Positions 52,181-61,610 of a DNA stretch of 64,000 nt are shown in pieces. Under the pieces are notes generated by a model. It saw only the letters and a list, made by a program, of their open reading frames with translations, was not told the DNA's origin and searched no databases. Within the stretch, counting starts at the first letter, position 1; every line of letters starts with the position of its first letter. The position numbers and the translations under genes were made by a program. The stretch comes from Lachnoclostridium sp. (GTDB taxonomy: Bacteria; Bacillota; Clostridia; Lachnospirales; Lachnospiraceae): contig JAMPEB010000017.1 in NCBI GenBank assembly GCA_023665475.1, forward strand, positions 1-64,000. Reading direction: 5' to 3'.

Positions 52181-52554
52181 CGGTTCTGGCAGCACAGGCG
52201 GCTGCCAGAAAGGCTGTGGAAGCAAACTATTTTGGAACGCTGACGGTCACAGAAATGAAGAAAAAGAGGGATGAAGAAACCAAGCTGACCCGGAATGTTC
52301 AAGAGGTGATATTGGAGGGTCAGCCCTGCAGATTGTCCTTTGAGAGACTGACAGCAGCGGTGCAGTCTGATTCGGCAGCAGCCGTCACGCAAGTGGTAAA
52401 GCTGTTTGTTTCTCCCGATGTGGAAATCAAGGAAGGTTCAAAGATTACAATAACTCAGGATGGGATAACCAATGACTATGAACGCAGCGGTATTCCCGCA
52501 ATATATCCGACACATCAGGAAATAATACTGAATCCATTTAAAAACAGGACTTGA
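52174..52554 (+). CDS. Head closure protein (YqbH/XkdH-like)
   Basis: A 126-residue beta-rich protein, MVTVLAAQAAARKAVEANYFGTLTVTEM..., with CRLSFERLTAAVQSDSAAAVTQVVKLFVSPDVEIKEG, a pattern typical of stopper/closure proteins in this position of PBSX-like phages. Confidence 0.72.
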   Translation: MVTVLAAQAAARKAVEANYFGTLTVTEMKKKRDEETKLTRNVQEVILEGQPCRLSFERLTAAVQSDSAAAVTQVVKLFVSPDVEIKEGSKITITQDGITNDYERSGIPAIYPTHQEIILNPFKNRT

Positions 52555-52569
52555 GAGGAGGGCGGAGCT

Positions 52570-53139
52570 ATGGGGAAGATGGGGTCATTTGACGCAAAGG
52601 GATTTAAAGAGTTTCAAAAGGAACTGGGAAAGCTTCAGGATCCGGATGCGTTTGTGGAAGCGTGTGCAAAGGACCTTGCCGCCAGATTATTAAAGCTGGT
52701 AGTGTATAGGACTCCGGTGGGAGATTATACCCGGGAGGTGAAAGTAACAGCAAAACGAAACTCTAAAAATCACAAAAAGGGTGAGGTGTATACAAAACGC
52801 ATAAATACCGGCGGAAAAACCGGGGGCACATTAAGGCGGGGATGGTCTTCTAAAACCCATGGAGAGGCGGTGAGTGGCAGTGGAACTCCGCAGGCGCCGG
52901 AAATATTGGAATATGCCAATGGGTTACAGGTCAGCCGATCAAAGGGTGTCCTGAGGATTGACATTATAAATCCGGTGGAGTATGCATCCTATGTTGAATT
53001 CGGTCATAGAACTCCAAGTCACAAAGGATGGGTCAAAGGAAAATTCATGATGACCATATCGGAACAGGAGCTTGAAGGAATGATACCTACAGTATTGGAG
53101 CAGAAAATCAGAAAGTATCTGGAGGGTGTGTTGAATTGA
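52570..53139 (+). CDS. HK97 gp10-like tail-completion protein (XkdI-like)
   Basis: A 189-residue protein: GFKEFQKELGKLQDPDAFVEACAKDLAARLLKLVVYRTPVG, the gp10 hallmark TPVG near a conserved Arg, then LRRGW and VEYASYVEFGHRTPSHKGWVKGKFMM. It connects head closure to the tail tube. GGAGGGCGG is upstream. It overlaps the next start by 4 bases. Confidence 0.87.
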   Translation: MGKMGSFDAKGFKEFQKELGKLQDPDAFVEACAKDLAARLLKLVVYRTPVGDYTREVKVTAKRNSKNHKKGEVYTKRINTGGKTGGTLRRGWSSKTHGEAVSGSGTPQAPEILEYANGLQVSRSKGVLRIDIINPVEYASYVEFGHRTPSHKGWVKGKFMMTISEQELEGMIPTVLEQKIRKYLEGVLN

Positions 53140-53570
53140 TAAACGCAATAATCGCTGCAATCAGCGTTGCCCTGAATGCTGAATTTGGTTACGAAAACCA
53201 CATGGAAGAAATAAAACAGGGTTTGGTTGAGCCCTGTTTTTTTATCCAGTGCGTGAACACCACAACCGAACTTTTCCTTGGGAGGCGTTATTTCAAACAA
53301 AATCTGTTCTGCATCCAGTATTTTCCAAAGGGTGAGGAGAAACAACAGGAATGTAATGAAGTTGCCGAAAAGATGGATTGGTGTTTGGAGTATATTACCG
53401 TTGATGGCCAGAAGATGCGGGCGACAAATATGAAGCATAATGTGGAGGACGGCGTGCTGAATTTCTTCCTGAACTATGACTGTTTTGTTTACAGGATGGA
53501 AGCGGATGAAGCAATGGAAACATTGGATTCAACAACAAATATGAAAGAAGGTGGAAATGTTGGCAGTTAA
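53136..53570 (+). CDS. Tail terminator-like protein (XkdJ-like, DUF6838)
   Basis: A 144-residue protein with a TTG start in the TTGA overlap: INAIIAAISVALNAEFGYENHMEEIKQGLVEPCFFIQCVN, FLGRRYFKQNLFCIQYFP. Position and pattern fit the tail terminator that caps the sheath and tube. Start codon inferred from the overlap and GGAGGG upstream. Confidence 0.72.
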   Translation: MINAIIAAISVALNAEFGYENHMEEIKQGLVEPCFFIQCVNTTTELFLGRRYFKQNLFCIQYFPKGEEKQQECNEVAEKMDWCLEYITVDGQKMRATNMKHNVEDGVLNFFLNYDCFVYRMEADEAMETLDSTTNMKEGGNVGS

Positions 53571-53769
53571 AAAAGCAAAGGCAGATCAGTCCGAACAGAA
53601 AGTGGGTGAATGTGCGGAACCGATGTTCAGTAAGTTACAGCTTGTCAGGTGTGATAAATACCATGACAGAAGGGATTTGGTGGATGCCCTGCTGGATGAC
53701 GGTAAAAAGTACACTATGGAACAGGTTGACAAAATAATTGAAGAATTTATGAAAGGTAAGGTGAGGTAA
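53557..53769 (+). CDS. Small tail protein (YkzL-like)
   Basis: About 70 residues: MLAVKKAKADQSEQKV..., then FSKLQLVRCDKYHDRRDLVDALLDDGKKYTMEQVDKIIEEFMKGKV. A short protein in this position just before the sheath gene is usual in PBSX-like operons (ykzL). GAAGGTGG is upstream; overlaps the preceding gene by 14 bases and ends directly before the sheath ATG. Confidence 0.7.
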   Translation: MLAVKKAKADQSEQKVGECAEPMFSKLQLVRCDKYHDRRDLVDALLDDGKKYTMEQVDKIIEEFMKGKVR

Positions 53770-55076
53770 ATGGCTTTAGGCGGCGGTAGTTTTACTACAC
53801 AGAATAAAGCGCTTCCCGGTGCATACATCAACTTTGTATCGGCTGCATCCGCATCCGCTGCACTGTCTGGTCGGGGATTCTGCACCATGCCCCTTGAATT
53901 GGACTGGGGCAGGGAAGGGGAAGTCTTTGAAGTAACCAGTGGGACTTCCAGAAGGACAGTCTGAAAATTTTTGGTTATTCCTTTGACCATGATAAGATGC
54001 GGGGGCTGGCGGATTTATTTATGGGTGCAAAGACCCTGTATGCTTACCGCTTGAACAGTGGCGGGGTCAAGGCATCAAATGATTATGCAACCGCATTATA
54101 TAGCGGTGTACGGGGAAATGACCTGAAAACGGTTATTCAGGTAAATGCTGATGACAGTACAAAATATGATGTGGCAACCTATCTTGGGACAGTGAAAGTG
54201 GATGAACAGACAGTTGCTTCTGCCGGTGAACTGACAGCAAACGATTATGTCACTTTCAGGAAGGATGCGGCACTGGCAGAAACGGTCGGGACACCGTTCA
54301 CAGGGGGTACAAACGGAGAGGTGGACGGCGCCGCGCATCAGAAGTACCTTGACCTGATTGAAAACTATACTTTTAACACAATGGGAGCGGTGGTCACAGA
54401 TACAGCCATCAAAAAACTGTATGTTGCCTTTGTGAAGCGGATGCGTGATGAACTTGGCATTAAGTTCCAGTGTGTGCTTTACAATATTGCTGCTGATTTC
54501 ATGGGGGTTATAGGCATCAAGAACAAGGTCACTGATGAAGGTTGGTCGGAAGCATCCCTTGTGTACTGGGTGACTGGGGCAGAGTGTGGCTGTGAGGTCA
54601 ACAAGTCCTGTCAGAACAGGAAATATAACGGTTCATTTTCCGTTGCAGCAGACTATACACAGTCACAGTTGGAAGCGGCAATCAAGGCGGGCGAATTTAC
54701 ATTCCATAAGGTCAGCGGTGACATCCGGGTGTTAGAAGACATCAACACGATGGTGACAACCAGCGATACTCAGGGAGATATTTTCAAGGATAATCAGACC
54801 ATCCGGGTCATTGACCAATTAGGGAATGATGATGCAATCCTGTTCAAAAACAAGTACCTTGGTGTTGTGCCTAACAATGCATCCGGCAGAACTTCCCTTT
54901 GGTCAGACATTGTAAAAATCAGACAGCAGTTACAGGACATTGGCGCAATCGAAAGTTTCAATGATTCTGATGTGACGGTTGCACAGGGCGACACCAAAAA
55001 GGCGGTGGTTGTGACAAGTGCAGTCACAGTGGTAAACGCTATGAGTAAACTTTATATGACCGTTACGGTTGCATGA
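53770..55076 (+). pseudogene. Tail sheath gene (XkdK-like) interrupted by a one-base frameshift
   Basis: The first frame reads MALGGGSFTTQNKALPGAYINFVSAASASAALSGRG...EVFEVTSG and stops at 53962-53964 after a wrong tail (TSRRTV). The second frame resumes without a gap as DFQKDSLKIFGYSFDHDKMRGLADLFMGAKTL and runs to 55076. The break is at the G-run 53941-53943: four Gs would give S-G-D-F and one open frame of about 435 residues, the normal sheath length. Either a real -1 deletion inactivates the contractile sheath or the base was lost in sequencing. The ATG at 53997 is internal. Confidence 0.88.
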
Positions 55077-55107
55077 TTACGGTTACATAAGAAAGGGGCG
55101 AAGAAAA

Positions 55108-55590
55108 ATGCAGAACAATGTAACAATGAAAGCGAGGGACACAATCGCCGCAAAACTGGCCGAGTGCTTTATTACTATTGGCACACGAAGGTATAACTTC
55201 ATGCAGATGATAGACATGGAAGCTCAGGTTGAAAAGACCAAGACTACGGTACCCCGTCTTGGTGCAATCATGGCGGGTCACAAGTCATGCGGTATGGAAG
55301 GTACATTTTCCGGAACGGCACACTATAACCAGTCGGTGCTTAGACAGTGCCTTTTGGACTATAAGAACACCGGGGAAGATACCTATTTTGAAATGCAGAT
55401 CACCAATGATGACCCAACCAGTGATGCGGGCAGACAGACCATCATTTTCTATGACTGCAATACAGACGGCGGTATTCTTGCAAAGTTTGATGCAGACGGT
55501 GAATATTTGGATGAAGAAATTGAAGGTACTTTTGAAGATTTCTCCATGCCTGAAAAGTTTGCCAACCTGACCGGGTTTCTGACCAATTAA
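55108..55590 (+). CDS. Tail tube protein (XkdM-like)
   Basis: A 160-residue protein, MQNNVTMKARDTIAAKLAECFITIGTRRYNFMQMIDMEAQVEK..., with the tube beta-barrel pattern VPRLGAIMAGHKSCGMEGTFSGTAHYNQSVLRQ. It forms the inner tube of the contractile tail. ATG 55108 follows AAGGGGCG. A strong terminator follows. Confidence 0.92.
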   Translation: MQNNVTMKARDTIAAKLAECFITIGTRRYNFMQMIDMEAQVEKTKTTVPRLGAIMAGHKSCGMEGTFSGTAHYNQSVLRQCLLDYKNTGEDTYFEMQITNDDPTSDAGRQTIIFYDCNTDGGILAKFDADGEYLDEEIEGTFEDFSMPEKFANLTGFLTN

Positions 55591-55610
55591 GGGCAGCAGA
55601 CAACTGAACA

Positions 55611-55653
55611 AAACCCCTTGTGTGAGTTCATATAAGGCTCATATAAGGGGTTT
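55611..55653 (+). terminator. Terminator after the tube gene
   Basis: AAACCCCTT (55611-55619) pairs with AAGGGGTTT (55645-55653), inner GAG/CTC, followed by TTTTCAC. Partial termination here would favour tube over downstream baseplate products. Confidence 0.75.
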
Positions 55654-55691
55654 TTCACATTCAATGGATAACAGAAAGGAAGGAAAGAAAA

Positions 55692-56123
55692 ATGTCTAAA
55701 TTCAGCCGATTCATGAAAGCCAACAAGAAAGCAAAGGAAAATGGGAAGTATGCACCCACTAACAGCCTGACGGATGAAAGCGGAAAACCCCTTGAATGGG
55801 AGTTCAGACCGCTGACATCCAAGGAAAATGAGGAAATCAGGGATTCATGCACCATTGAAGTACAGGTCACAGGAAAGCCGAATGTTTTCAGACCGAAACT
55901 GAACACTTCAAAGTACCTTGCAAAGATGATCGTGGCAGCTACTATCTACCCTGACCTGTATGATAAGGAGTTACAGGACAGCTATGGTGTGATGACCCCG
56001 GAAGATTTGCTTTATGCACTGGTTGACAATGCCGGGGAATATCAGGACTTTTCCGTTTGGATGCAGAAGTATCAGGGATTCACCAAGACCTTTGATGAAA
56101 AGGTGGAAGAAGCAAAAAACTGA
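55692..56123 (+). CDS. Tail assembly chaperone, short form (XkdN-like, gpG equivalent)
   Basis: A 143-residue protein: MSKFSRFMKANKKAKENGKYAPTNSLTDESGKPLEWEFRPLTSKE...; FRPKLNTSKYLAKMIVAATIYPDLYDKELQDSYGVMTPEDLL. XkdN-type chaperones coat the tape measure during tail assembly. Its last codons are gca-aaa-aac before TGA, which contain the slippery heptamer for the longer form. GAAAGGAAGG precedes the ATG. Confidence 0.88.
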   Translation: MSKFSRFMKANKKAKENGKYAPTNSLTDESGKPLEWEFRPLTSKENEEIRDSCTIEVQVTGKPNVFRPKLNTSKYLAKMIVAATIYPDLYDKELQDSYGVMTPEDLLYALVDNAGEYQDFSVWMQKYQGFTKTFDEKVEEAKN

Positions 56124-56314
56124 TTGAAGAAGGGGATGGTGAAGCAAACTTTGCATACTATGCCCTTCTGAAACTTCACATTCTACCATCTGTTTTTGCG
56201 GAAATGGAAGAACCTGAAAAAGCCTTTGTCATTGCTTCCATCAAAAAGAAGATAGAAGCGGACAAAAAGGAGAAGAAGAAAGCGGAAAAGAAAGCCAAAA
56301 AGAAAGGTAGGTGA
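56114..56314 (+). CDS. Tail assembly chaperone extension made by -1 programmed frameshift (gpT equivalent)
   Basis: At 56114-56120 the heptamer A AAA AAC is in the right phase and is followed at once by the TGA of the short form. A -1 slip would continue KKLIEEGDGEANFAYYALLKLHILPSVFAEMEEPEKAF, then a lysine-rich tail to TGA at 56312-56314, just before the tape measure. It has no start codon or ribosome site of its own. This is the lambda G-GT arrangement. Confidence 0.85.
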   Translation, partial: KKLIEEGDGEANFAYYALLKLHILPSVFAEMEEPEKAFVIASIKKKIEADKKEKKKAEKKAKKKGR

Positions 56315-59055
56315 CAGCGGTGGCATCCATTCAGACAGGGATTGAATTACAGGACAATTTTACAAGTGTACTGTATGGAATCATCAGTTCAGTGAATATG
56401 GCGGTCAGTGCAATGGAAGATATGCAGCAGAGCATGAATGCAGACATTGACACATCCGGCATTGAAGGGGCAAGGGAATCCATAAATCAGACAACCGCTG
56501 CACTGGATGCACTGAATGCTGCAATGGAAAGCCAAACTGCACCTGATATTGCCCCGGCAGCAGTACCGGGTGACAGCAGCGGTGAACCTATCCCTGTACC
56601 TGTCAACCCGGTCTTGCCTGACCCGCTTGTTGAAAACCCTGACCCTGTACCTTTGCCGATTCAGCCGAATGCACCCCCTGAACCTGTTGAAGTGCCTGTT
56701 CAATGGCAGTCAGACGGTTTGGAAGTGTTCACCACAACAGGGTATGAAAGATTTCAGCAAGAGGTTCAGAGTGCAAACAATATGTTGAACACGCTGAACC
56801 AAACACAGGCACAGATTGAACAGACTGCAAACGGTATTGACCTTTTGCCGGATGCAGCGGTTCAGGACATCAGCAGCCTTGGCCAAAGGTTACAGATAGT
56901 GCAACAGCGTATGCAGGAAATTTCAAGTAACCCTGTAAATGCAGTCAGCGAAGATTCAAACGCACAACTGGAACAGTTGCGGGGTCAGCTTGACGGTCTG
57001 ATTCAACAGCAAAATGAACTGAATGCTGCAATGGAAAGCGGTGATATATCTGATATAAATGCCGCCTATCTGCAGTTATCCCGAAACCTGAACAATACCG
57101 AACGGTTTATACGGGACAATACAGATGAGCAGAGGCGTTTCACCAGATCTATTCAGGAAAGCACAGGGGAAGCAAATGAGTTATTGAATACTATCAAAGG
57201 TGCGATTGCTGCTTATGTGAGCATTCAAAGCATTGGAAAAGTATTGAACCTATCAGATGAACTTGTTGAGACCACTGCAAGGATTGACCTGATGAATGAC
57301 GGTTTGCAGACGACTGATGAATTAGTCGGTATGATTTATGCGGCGGCACAGGATTCGAGGGGTTCTTTTAATGAAATGGCAGATGTGGTTGCCCGGTTCG
57401 GAAACAATGCAAAAGAGGCATTCAGCAGTTCCGCAGAAGTTGTTGCATTTGCGGATTTGGTGCAAAAACAGATGACAATTGCCGGGGCATCCACAACAGA
57501 AGCAAGCAATGCAATGCTGCAGTTGTCACAGGGTCTGGCATCCGGAGTATTAAGGGGTGACGAACTGAACAGTATTTTTGAACAGGCGCCTAACCTGATT
57601 CAGAATATTGCTGACTATTTGGAAATCCCCATTGGTCAGATTCGTGATATGGCATCAGAAGGGGCACTGACTGCCGATATTGTGAAAAATGCTATTTTTG
57701 CAAGTGCGGATGATATCAATGCAAAGTTTGAATCAATGCCTATGACTTTCGGGCAGTTGTGGCAAGCATTTCAAAATGATGCGCTTATGGCATTTCGGCC
57801 TGTACTTCAAAGATTGAATGAACTTGCCAACAGCGGACAGTTTCAAGTTTTCCTTAACAATGCAATAGGCCTGATGGCGGGACTGGCAGAAATAGCCCTA
57901 AACATTTTTGATCTAATTATGCTGATGGGTACTTTGATTGCTGATAACTGGTCAATGATTTCACCTGTTGTTTATGGTGTGGTGGGTGCATTAGCTGCTT
58001 ATGTTGCATATATGGCAATAGTTAAGGCAGTAGAAATGGTAAGCACAGGGATAAAAATGGCAATGTGCGTTGCAGCATATGCACACGCAGCGGCTACAGG
58101 TGCAGAAGTGGCAGCGACGACAGCACAAACTGCTGCACAACTTGGTTTGAATACTGCAATATTGGCTTGTCCTATTACTTGGATAATACTGGCGATTATG
58201 GCACTGATTGCAGTAGTCATTGCAGTTGCAAACTATATTGCCAACTTGGGAGGTACTGCAACAACCGCCTTTGGTGTTATCTGTGGCGGTGTGAATGTGG
58301 TCATCCAGTTCTTCAAGAATTTAGGGTTGATGGTCGCAAATATTGCACTAGGTATCGGCAATGCAATAGAGGCAGTGGCAAGTAACATCATGACAGCATT
58401 TCAAAATGCAATCTGTTCCGTTCAGTCATGGTGGTATGACCTTCTTTCCACTGTACTGAATGTTACGGTGGGTATTTGCGAAGCGTTGAATGAACTGCCA
58501 TTTGTGGAGTTTGACTATTCAGATATAGTCAGTGCGGCAGATGACTATGCGGAAAAGTCAGCGGAAGCAGCCGGAAACAGGGGTAATTATAAGTCTATTG
58601 CAAATGCGTTCAGTGAAGGGTTTACTACCTTTGATGCTTTTGGTGATGGCTGGATATCAGATGCCTACGCAGCGGGTGCGGCATGGGGAGACGATATTTC
58701 AGACAGGATATCTGATATGTTTACACCGGGGGATACTACTGACTACACGGAGGGACTTGATGTAGCAATGAGTAATGCAATAGGTGGAAGTGGTATGCCG
58801 GACAATCTTGACAATATAGCTGGAAGTACTGGGAGTATTGCGGATGCAATGGATATTACAGAAGAGGATTTGAAGTATTTGCGTGACATTGCTGAACAGG
58901 AAGCAGTGAACAGGTTCACAACCGCAGAAATCAAAGTTGACATGACCAACCATAACAATATCAACAGCGGTATGGATTTAGATGGGGTTGTGTCCAGTTT
59001 TGCAGACGGTGTGAATGAAGCAGTAGAAACTATGGCGGAAGGGGTGCATGATTAA
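56311..59055 (+). CDS. Tail tape measure protein
   Basis: A 914-residue protein: a long helical N-terminal part, a tape-measure domain (LSDELVETTARIDLMNDGLQTTDELVGMIYAAAQDSRGSFNEMADVVARFG...LSQGLASGVLRGDELNSIFEQAPNLIQNIADY, about 305-445) and two or three membrane segments (about 505-670, e.g. NIFDLIMLMGTLIAD, YGVVGALAAYVAYMAI). A proline-rich repeat (VPVNPVLPDPLVENPDPVPLP) lies near 95-125. It sets tail length; about 900 residues is short for a myovirus. GTG 56311 or GTG 56320 is the start; it overlaps the chaperone end by 4 bases. Confidence 0.92.
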   Translation: MTAVASIQTGIELQDNFTSVLYGIISSVNMAVSAMEDMQQSMNADIDTSGIEGARESINQTTAALDALNAAMESQTAPDIAPAAVPGDSSGEPIPVPVNPVLPDPLVENPDPVPLPIQPNAPPEPVEVPVQWQSDGLEVFTTTGYERFQQEVQSANNMLNTLNQTQAQIEQTANGIDLLPDAAVQDISSLGQRLQIVQQRMQEISSNPVNAVSEDSNAQLEQLRGQLDGLIQQQNELNAAMESGDISDINAAYLQLSRNLNNTERFIRDNTDEQRRFTRSIQESTGEANELLNTIKGAIAAYVSIQSIGKVLNLSDELVETTARIDLMNDGLQTTDELVGMIYAAAQDSRGSFNEMADVVARFGNNAKEAFSSSAEVVAFADLVQKQMTIAGASTTEASNAMLQLSQGLASGVLRGDELNSIFEQAPNLIQNIADYLEIPIGQIRDMASEGALTADIVKNAIFASADDINAKFESMPMTFGQLWQAFQNDALMAFRPVLQRLNELANSGQFQVFLNNAIGLMAGLAEIALNIFDLIMLMGTLIADNWSMISPVVYGVVGALAAYVAYMAIVKAVEMVSTGIKMAMCVAAYAHAAATGAEVAATTAQTAAQLGLNTAILACPITWIILAIMALIAVVIAVANYIANLGGTATTAFGVICGGVNVVIQFFKNLGLMVANIALGIGNAIEAVASNIMTAFQNAICSVQSWWYDLLSTVLNVTVGICEALNELPFVEFDYSDIVSAADDYAEKSAEAAGNRGNYKSIANAFSEGFTTFDAFGDGWISDAYAAGAAWGDDISDRISDMFTPGDTTDYTEGLDVAMSNAIGGSGMPDNLDNIAGSTGSIADAMDITEEDLKYLRDIAEQEAVNRFTTAEIKVDMTNHNNINSGMDLDGVVSSFADGVNEAVETMAEGVHD

Positions 59056-59751
59056 ATGGCAAAGAGCGGATATGATTTTTATTTAGACAAGTGCCTTTTA
59101 CCTGTTACCCCTAAAAAGCTGACCATCAGCATTAGCAACCAAAACGATACAGTGAACCTAATCAATGAAGGGGAAATCAACATTCTAAAAAAGGCAGGAC
59201 TGACAGATATTGAATTTGAATGTGAGATACCACAGGTAAGACAGCCTTATGCAGTATACACCGATTCATCGGGGTTCAGGGAGGCAGCTTATTTCTTGGA
59301 CTACTTTGAAAAGTTGAAGACCAATGAAAAACCCTTCCAGTTCATTGTATGCAGAAGGAAGCCGAATGGAAACAGCCTGTTCAATACCGATATCAAGGTA
59401 TCTATGGAAGATTACAAGCTGACCGAGGATGCCGGGAATGGTTTTGATATCAAGGTGAAAATCAGGCTGAAACAGTGGCGGGATTATGGAACAAAACAGG
59501 TCAAGGTGACAATCACGGCAGAGAAACCGAAAGCAGCGCCTGAACCAGTGCGGGAAACAACAGTAGCGCCCACACCCGCTGCATCCCAGACTTACACCGT
59601 TGTAAAAGGGGACTGTCTTTGGAACATTGCAAAAAAGTTTTATGGTAACGGTTCAAAATACACAGTCATATATGATGCAAACAGGAGTGTTATTGGCGGC
59701 AATCCTAACCTGATCTATCCGGGACAGGTGTTGACTATTCCGGCAGCATAA
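59056..59751 (+). CDS. Baseplate/tail hub protein with C-terminal LysM domain (XkdP-like)
   Basis: A 231-residue protein. The N-terminal half ([37 protein letters not shown]) is the XkdP/YqbP type; after a Pro/Ala linker a LysM module follows ([24 protein letters not shown]...[14 protein letters not shown], about 185-230). LysM here likely binds peptidoglycan during penetration. Starts directly after the tape measure stop. Confidence 0.88.
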   Translation: MAKSGYDFYLDKCLLPVTPKKLTISISNQNDTVNLINEGEINILKKAGLTDIEFECEIPQVRQPYAVYTDSSGFREAAYFLDYFEKLKTNEKPFQFIVCRRKPNGNSLFNTDIKVSMEDYKLTEDAGNGFDIKVKIRLKQWRDYGTKQVKVTITAEKPKAAPEPVRETTVAPTPAASQTYTVVKGDCLWNIAKKFYGNGSKYTVIYDANRSVIGGNPNLIYPGQVLTIPAA

Positions 59752-59771
59752 CAGAGAGGGGTGTTTCCTAT

Positions 59772-60755
59772 TTGGTTGAACTTTTAATTGCAAATGAATC
59801 AGGAACAAAAGCATATCTTCCTGCAGTTCAGGAAGGTATTGAATGGACAACGGAAAGAAGGAGCACTCCCGGCAAGCTGACCTTCAATGTCCTGAAGGAT
59901 GACATTCTTGATTTTTCAGAAGGAAGTGCGGTCAGGATGCGTGAAAATGGTGATAATGTGTTTTTTGGGTTCGTGTTCAAGCAGCAAAGGACAAGGGAAA
60001 AGGAAATCATCACTGTCACAGCATATGATCAGTTGCGGTATTTGAACAATAAGGACACAAAGGTTTTTGAGAATACAACAGCAGCCGGGATTGTTCAGAG
60101 CATAGCAGCAGACTATTCCCTGAATGTTGGTGTGTTAGCACCGACAAATTACAAGATTGAATCAAGGGTTGAAGAAAACACTTCACTGTTTGAAATGATA
60201 GAAAATGCCCTTGATTTGGAGTTGACCAACTTGGGGAATATGTATGTGCTTTATGATGATTTTGGAAAACTGACTTTGAAATTTATGGGTGATATGTATG
60301 TTGGTGACAACCAGTCAGGGTATCTTTGCATAGACGAAGAAACCGGACAGAATTATGACTATGTTTCAAGCATAGATGATTCAACATACAACAGGGTGAA
60401 ACTGACCTATGACAACGAGGACACCGGGAAAAGGGAAGTCTATATTGCACAGGATTCTTCCAACATCAACAGGTGGGGAATACTTCAATACTTTGATACC
60501 CTGTCAAAAGGTGAGAATGGTCAGTCAAAAGCGGATGCCCTGTTATCCCTTTACAATAAAAAGACCCGCAAACTGAAAGTTGTGAATGCCCTTGGTGATA
60601 ACAGGGTAAGGGCGGGTTCAATGGTACTGGTGAACCTTGACTTGGGGGATGTGAAACTGAAAAACTTCATGCTTGTGGAGAAATGCAGACACACATACAA
60701 GGAAAATGAACACTGGATGGATTTGACTTTAAGAGGGGGTGAATTTGTTGCCTGA
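59772..60755 (+). CDS. Baseplate hub protein (XkdQ-like, late-control D-type)
   Basis: A 327-residue protein, VELLIANESGTKAYLPAVQEGIEWTTERRSTPGKLTFNVLKDD..., of the XkdQ/YqbQ family related to gpD/gp27 hub proteins that form the central trimer under the tube. TTG start with GAGAGGGG upstream. It overlaps the next gene. Confidence 0.87.
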   Translation: MVELLIANESGTKAYLPAVQEGIEWTTERRSTPGKLTFNVLKDDILDFSEGSAVRMRENGDNVFFGFVFKQQRTREKEIITVTAYDQLRYLNNKDTKVFENTTAAGIVQSIAADYSLNVGVLAPTNYKIESRVEENTSLFEMIENALDLELTNLGNMYVLYDDFGKLTLKFMGDMYVGDNQSGYLCIDEETGQNYDYVSSIDDSTYNRVKLTYDNEDTGKREVYIAQDSSNINRWGILQYFDTLSKGENGQSKADALLSLYNKKTRKLKVVNALGDNRVRAGSMVLVNLDLGDVKLKNFMLVEKCRHTYKENEHWMDLTLRGGEFVA

Positions 60756-61200
60756 CTTTTCTGAACTGACAACAGCAATAAAAAAGGCAGCACTGGAAGC
60801 AATGGAATCAAGCAAGCCTGTCAATATCTGTTTTGGGACAGTGGAAAGCACCAACCCCCTGACAATCAATGTTGAACAGAAGATGACTTTGGGTGAAAAG
60901 CAGCTTGTACTTTGCCGGAATGTGACGGAATACACCACAATGGTCACTGTTCAGTGGCAGACAGAGAAGGAAGAACAGACCCACAAACACCAGTTGAAGA
61001 ACATCACTGATGACGGCGGGGACAAAATCACTTCTGCATATACGGAAACACAGGACAGCAAGCACACACACGACATTGAAGGAACAAAGCAGATGACTAT
61101 ACACAATGCACTGGAAAAAGGTGAAGAAGTCATCCTGATAAGGCAACAGGAAGGGCAGAAATATATAGTCATTGACAGGATAGGGGGCGGTTCAAAATGA
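60748..61200 (+). CDS. XkdR-like baseplate protein (DUF2577)
   Basis: About 150 residues: PDFSELTTAIKKAALEAMESSKPVNICFGTVESTNPLTINVEQKMTLGEKQLVL then HTHDIEG, matching DUF2577/XkdR, a spike-associated small baseplate protein. The His-rich HKHQ and HTH segments may bind metal. TTG 60748 is chosen for AGAGGGGG about 8 bases upstream; GTG 60739 lies within that site. Confidence 0.82.
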   Translation: MPDFSELTTAIKKAALEAMESSKPVNICFGTVESTNPLTINVEQKMTLGEKQLVLCRNVTEYTTMVTVQWQTEKEEQTHKHQLKNITDDGGDKITSAYTETQDSKHTHDIEGTKQMTIHNALEKGEEVILIRQQEGQKYIVIDRIGGGSK

Positions 61201-61610
61201 TACCATCAACCAGTGGTTTTCTTCAACAGGATTTTGAGATTGAGGAACAGCCAACCAAAGTATATAAAATGGACTTGGGCGGTAATTCCATCCGGGGATT
61301 TTGTGACGGACTGGAAGCAATGAAACAGACGGTGTTCAGGATTCTGAACACTGAACGGTATCAGTATATCATCTATCCTTGGTGGTATGGGATTGAAACC
61401 CTTGATCTGTATGGTGAACCTGTCACATGGGTTTGCCCTGAACTGGAAAGGAGAATCACAGAAGCCTTGACTGTTGATTCAAGGATTTTGGCGGTGACTG
61501 ATTTTGAATATGATCTTGAAACAAAAGGTGTAGTCCATGCCATTTTCACAGTAAGCACCATATACGGAAATATAAAGGCAGAAAGGAAGGTGAACATAAG
61601 CAATGTATGA
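61197..61610 (+). CDS. XkdS-like baseplate protein (DUF2634, gp25-related)
   Basis: A 137-residue protein: TKVYKMDLGGNSIRGFCDGLEAMKQTVFRILNTERYQYIIYPWWYGIETLDLYG, the DUF2634/XkdS pattern, related to T4 gp25 that nucleates the sheath on the baseplate. ATGA overlap with the preceding gene. Confidence 0.88.
   Translation: MIPSTSGFLQQDFEIEEQPTKVYKMDLGGNSIRGFCDGLEAMKQTVFRILNTERYQYIIYPWWYGIETLDLYGEPVTWVCPELERRITEALTVDSRILAVTDFEYDLETKGVVHAIFTVSTIYGNIKAERKVNISNV

Noticed and set aside
53557-53769. CRISPR array or tandem repeats near the tail genes
   Set aside because: No regularly spaced direct repeats of 25-40 bases were found anywhere in the window; the only tandem arrays are the 54-bp and 19-bp units in host intergenic regions.
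53997-55076. Independent tail gene starting at ATG 53997
   Set aside because: The frame is sensible upstream of this ATG back to the G-run at 53941, has no ribosome site at 53997, and continues the sheath protein exactly.
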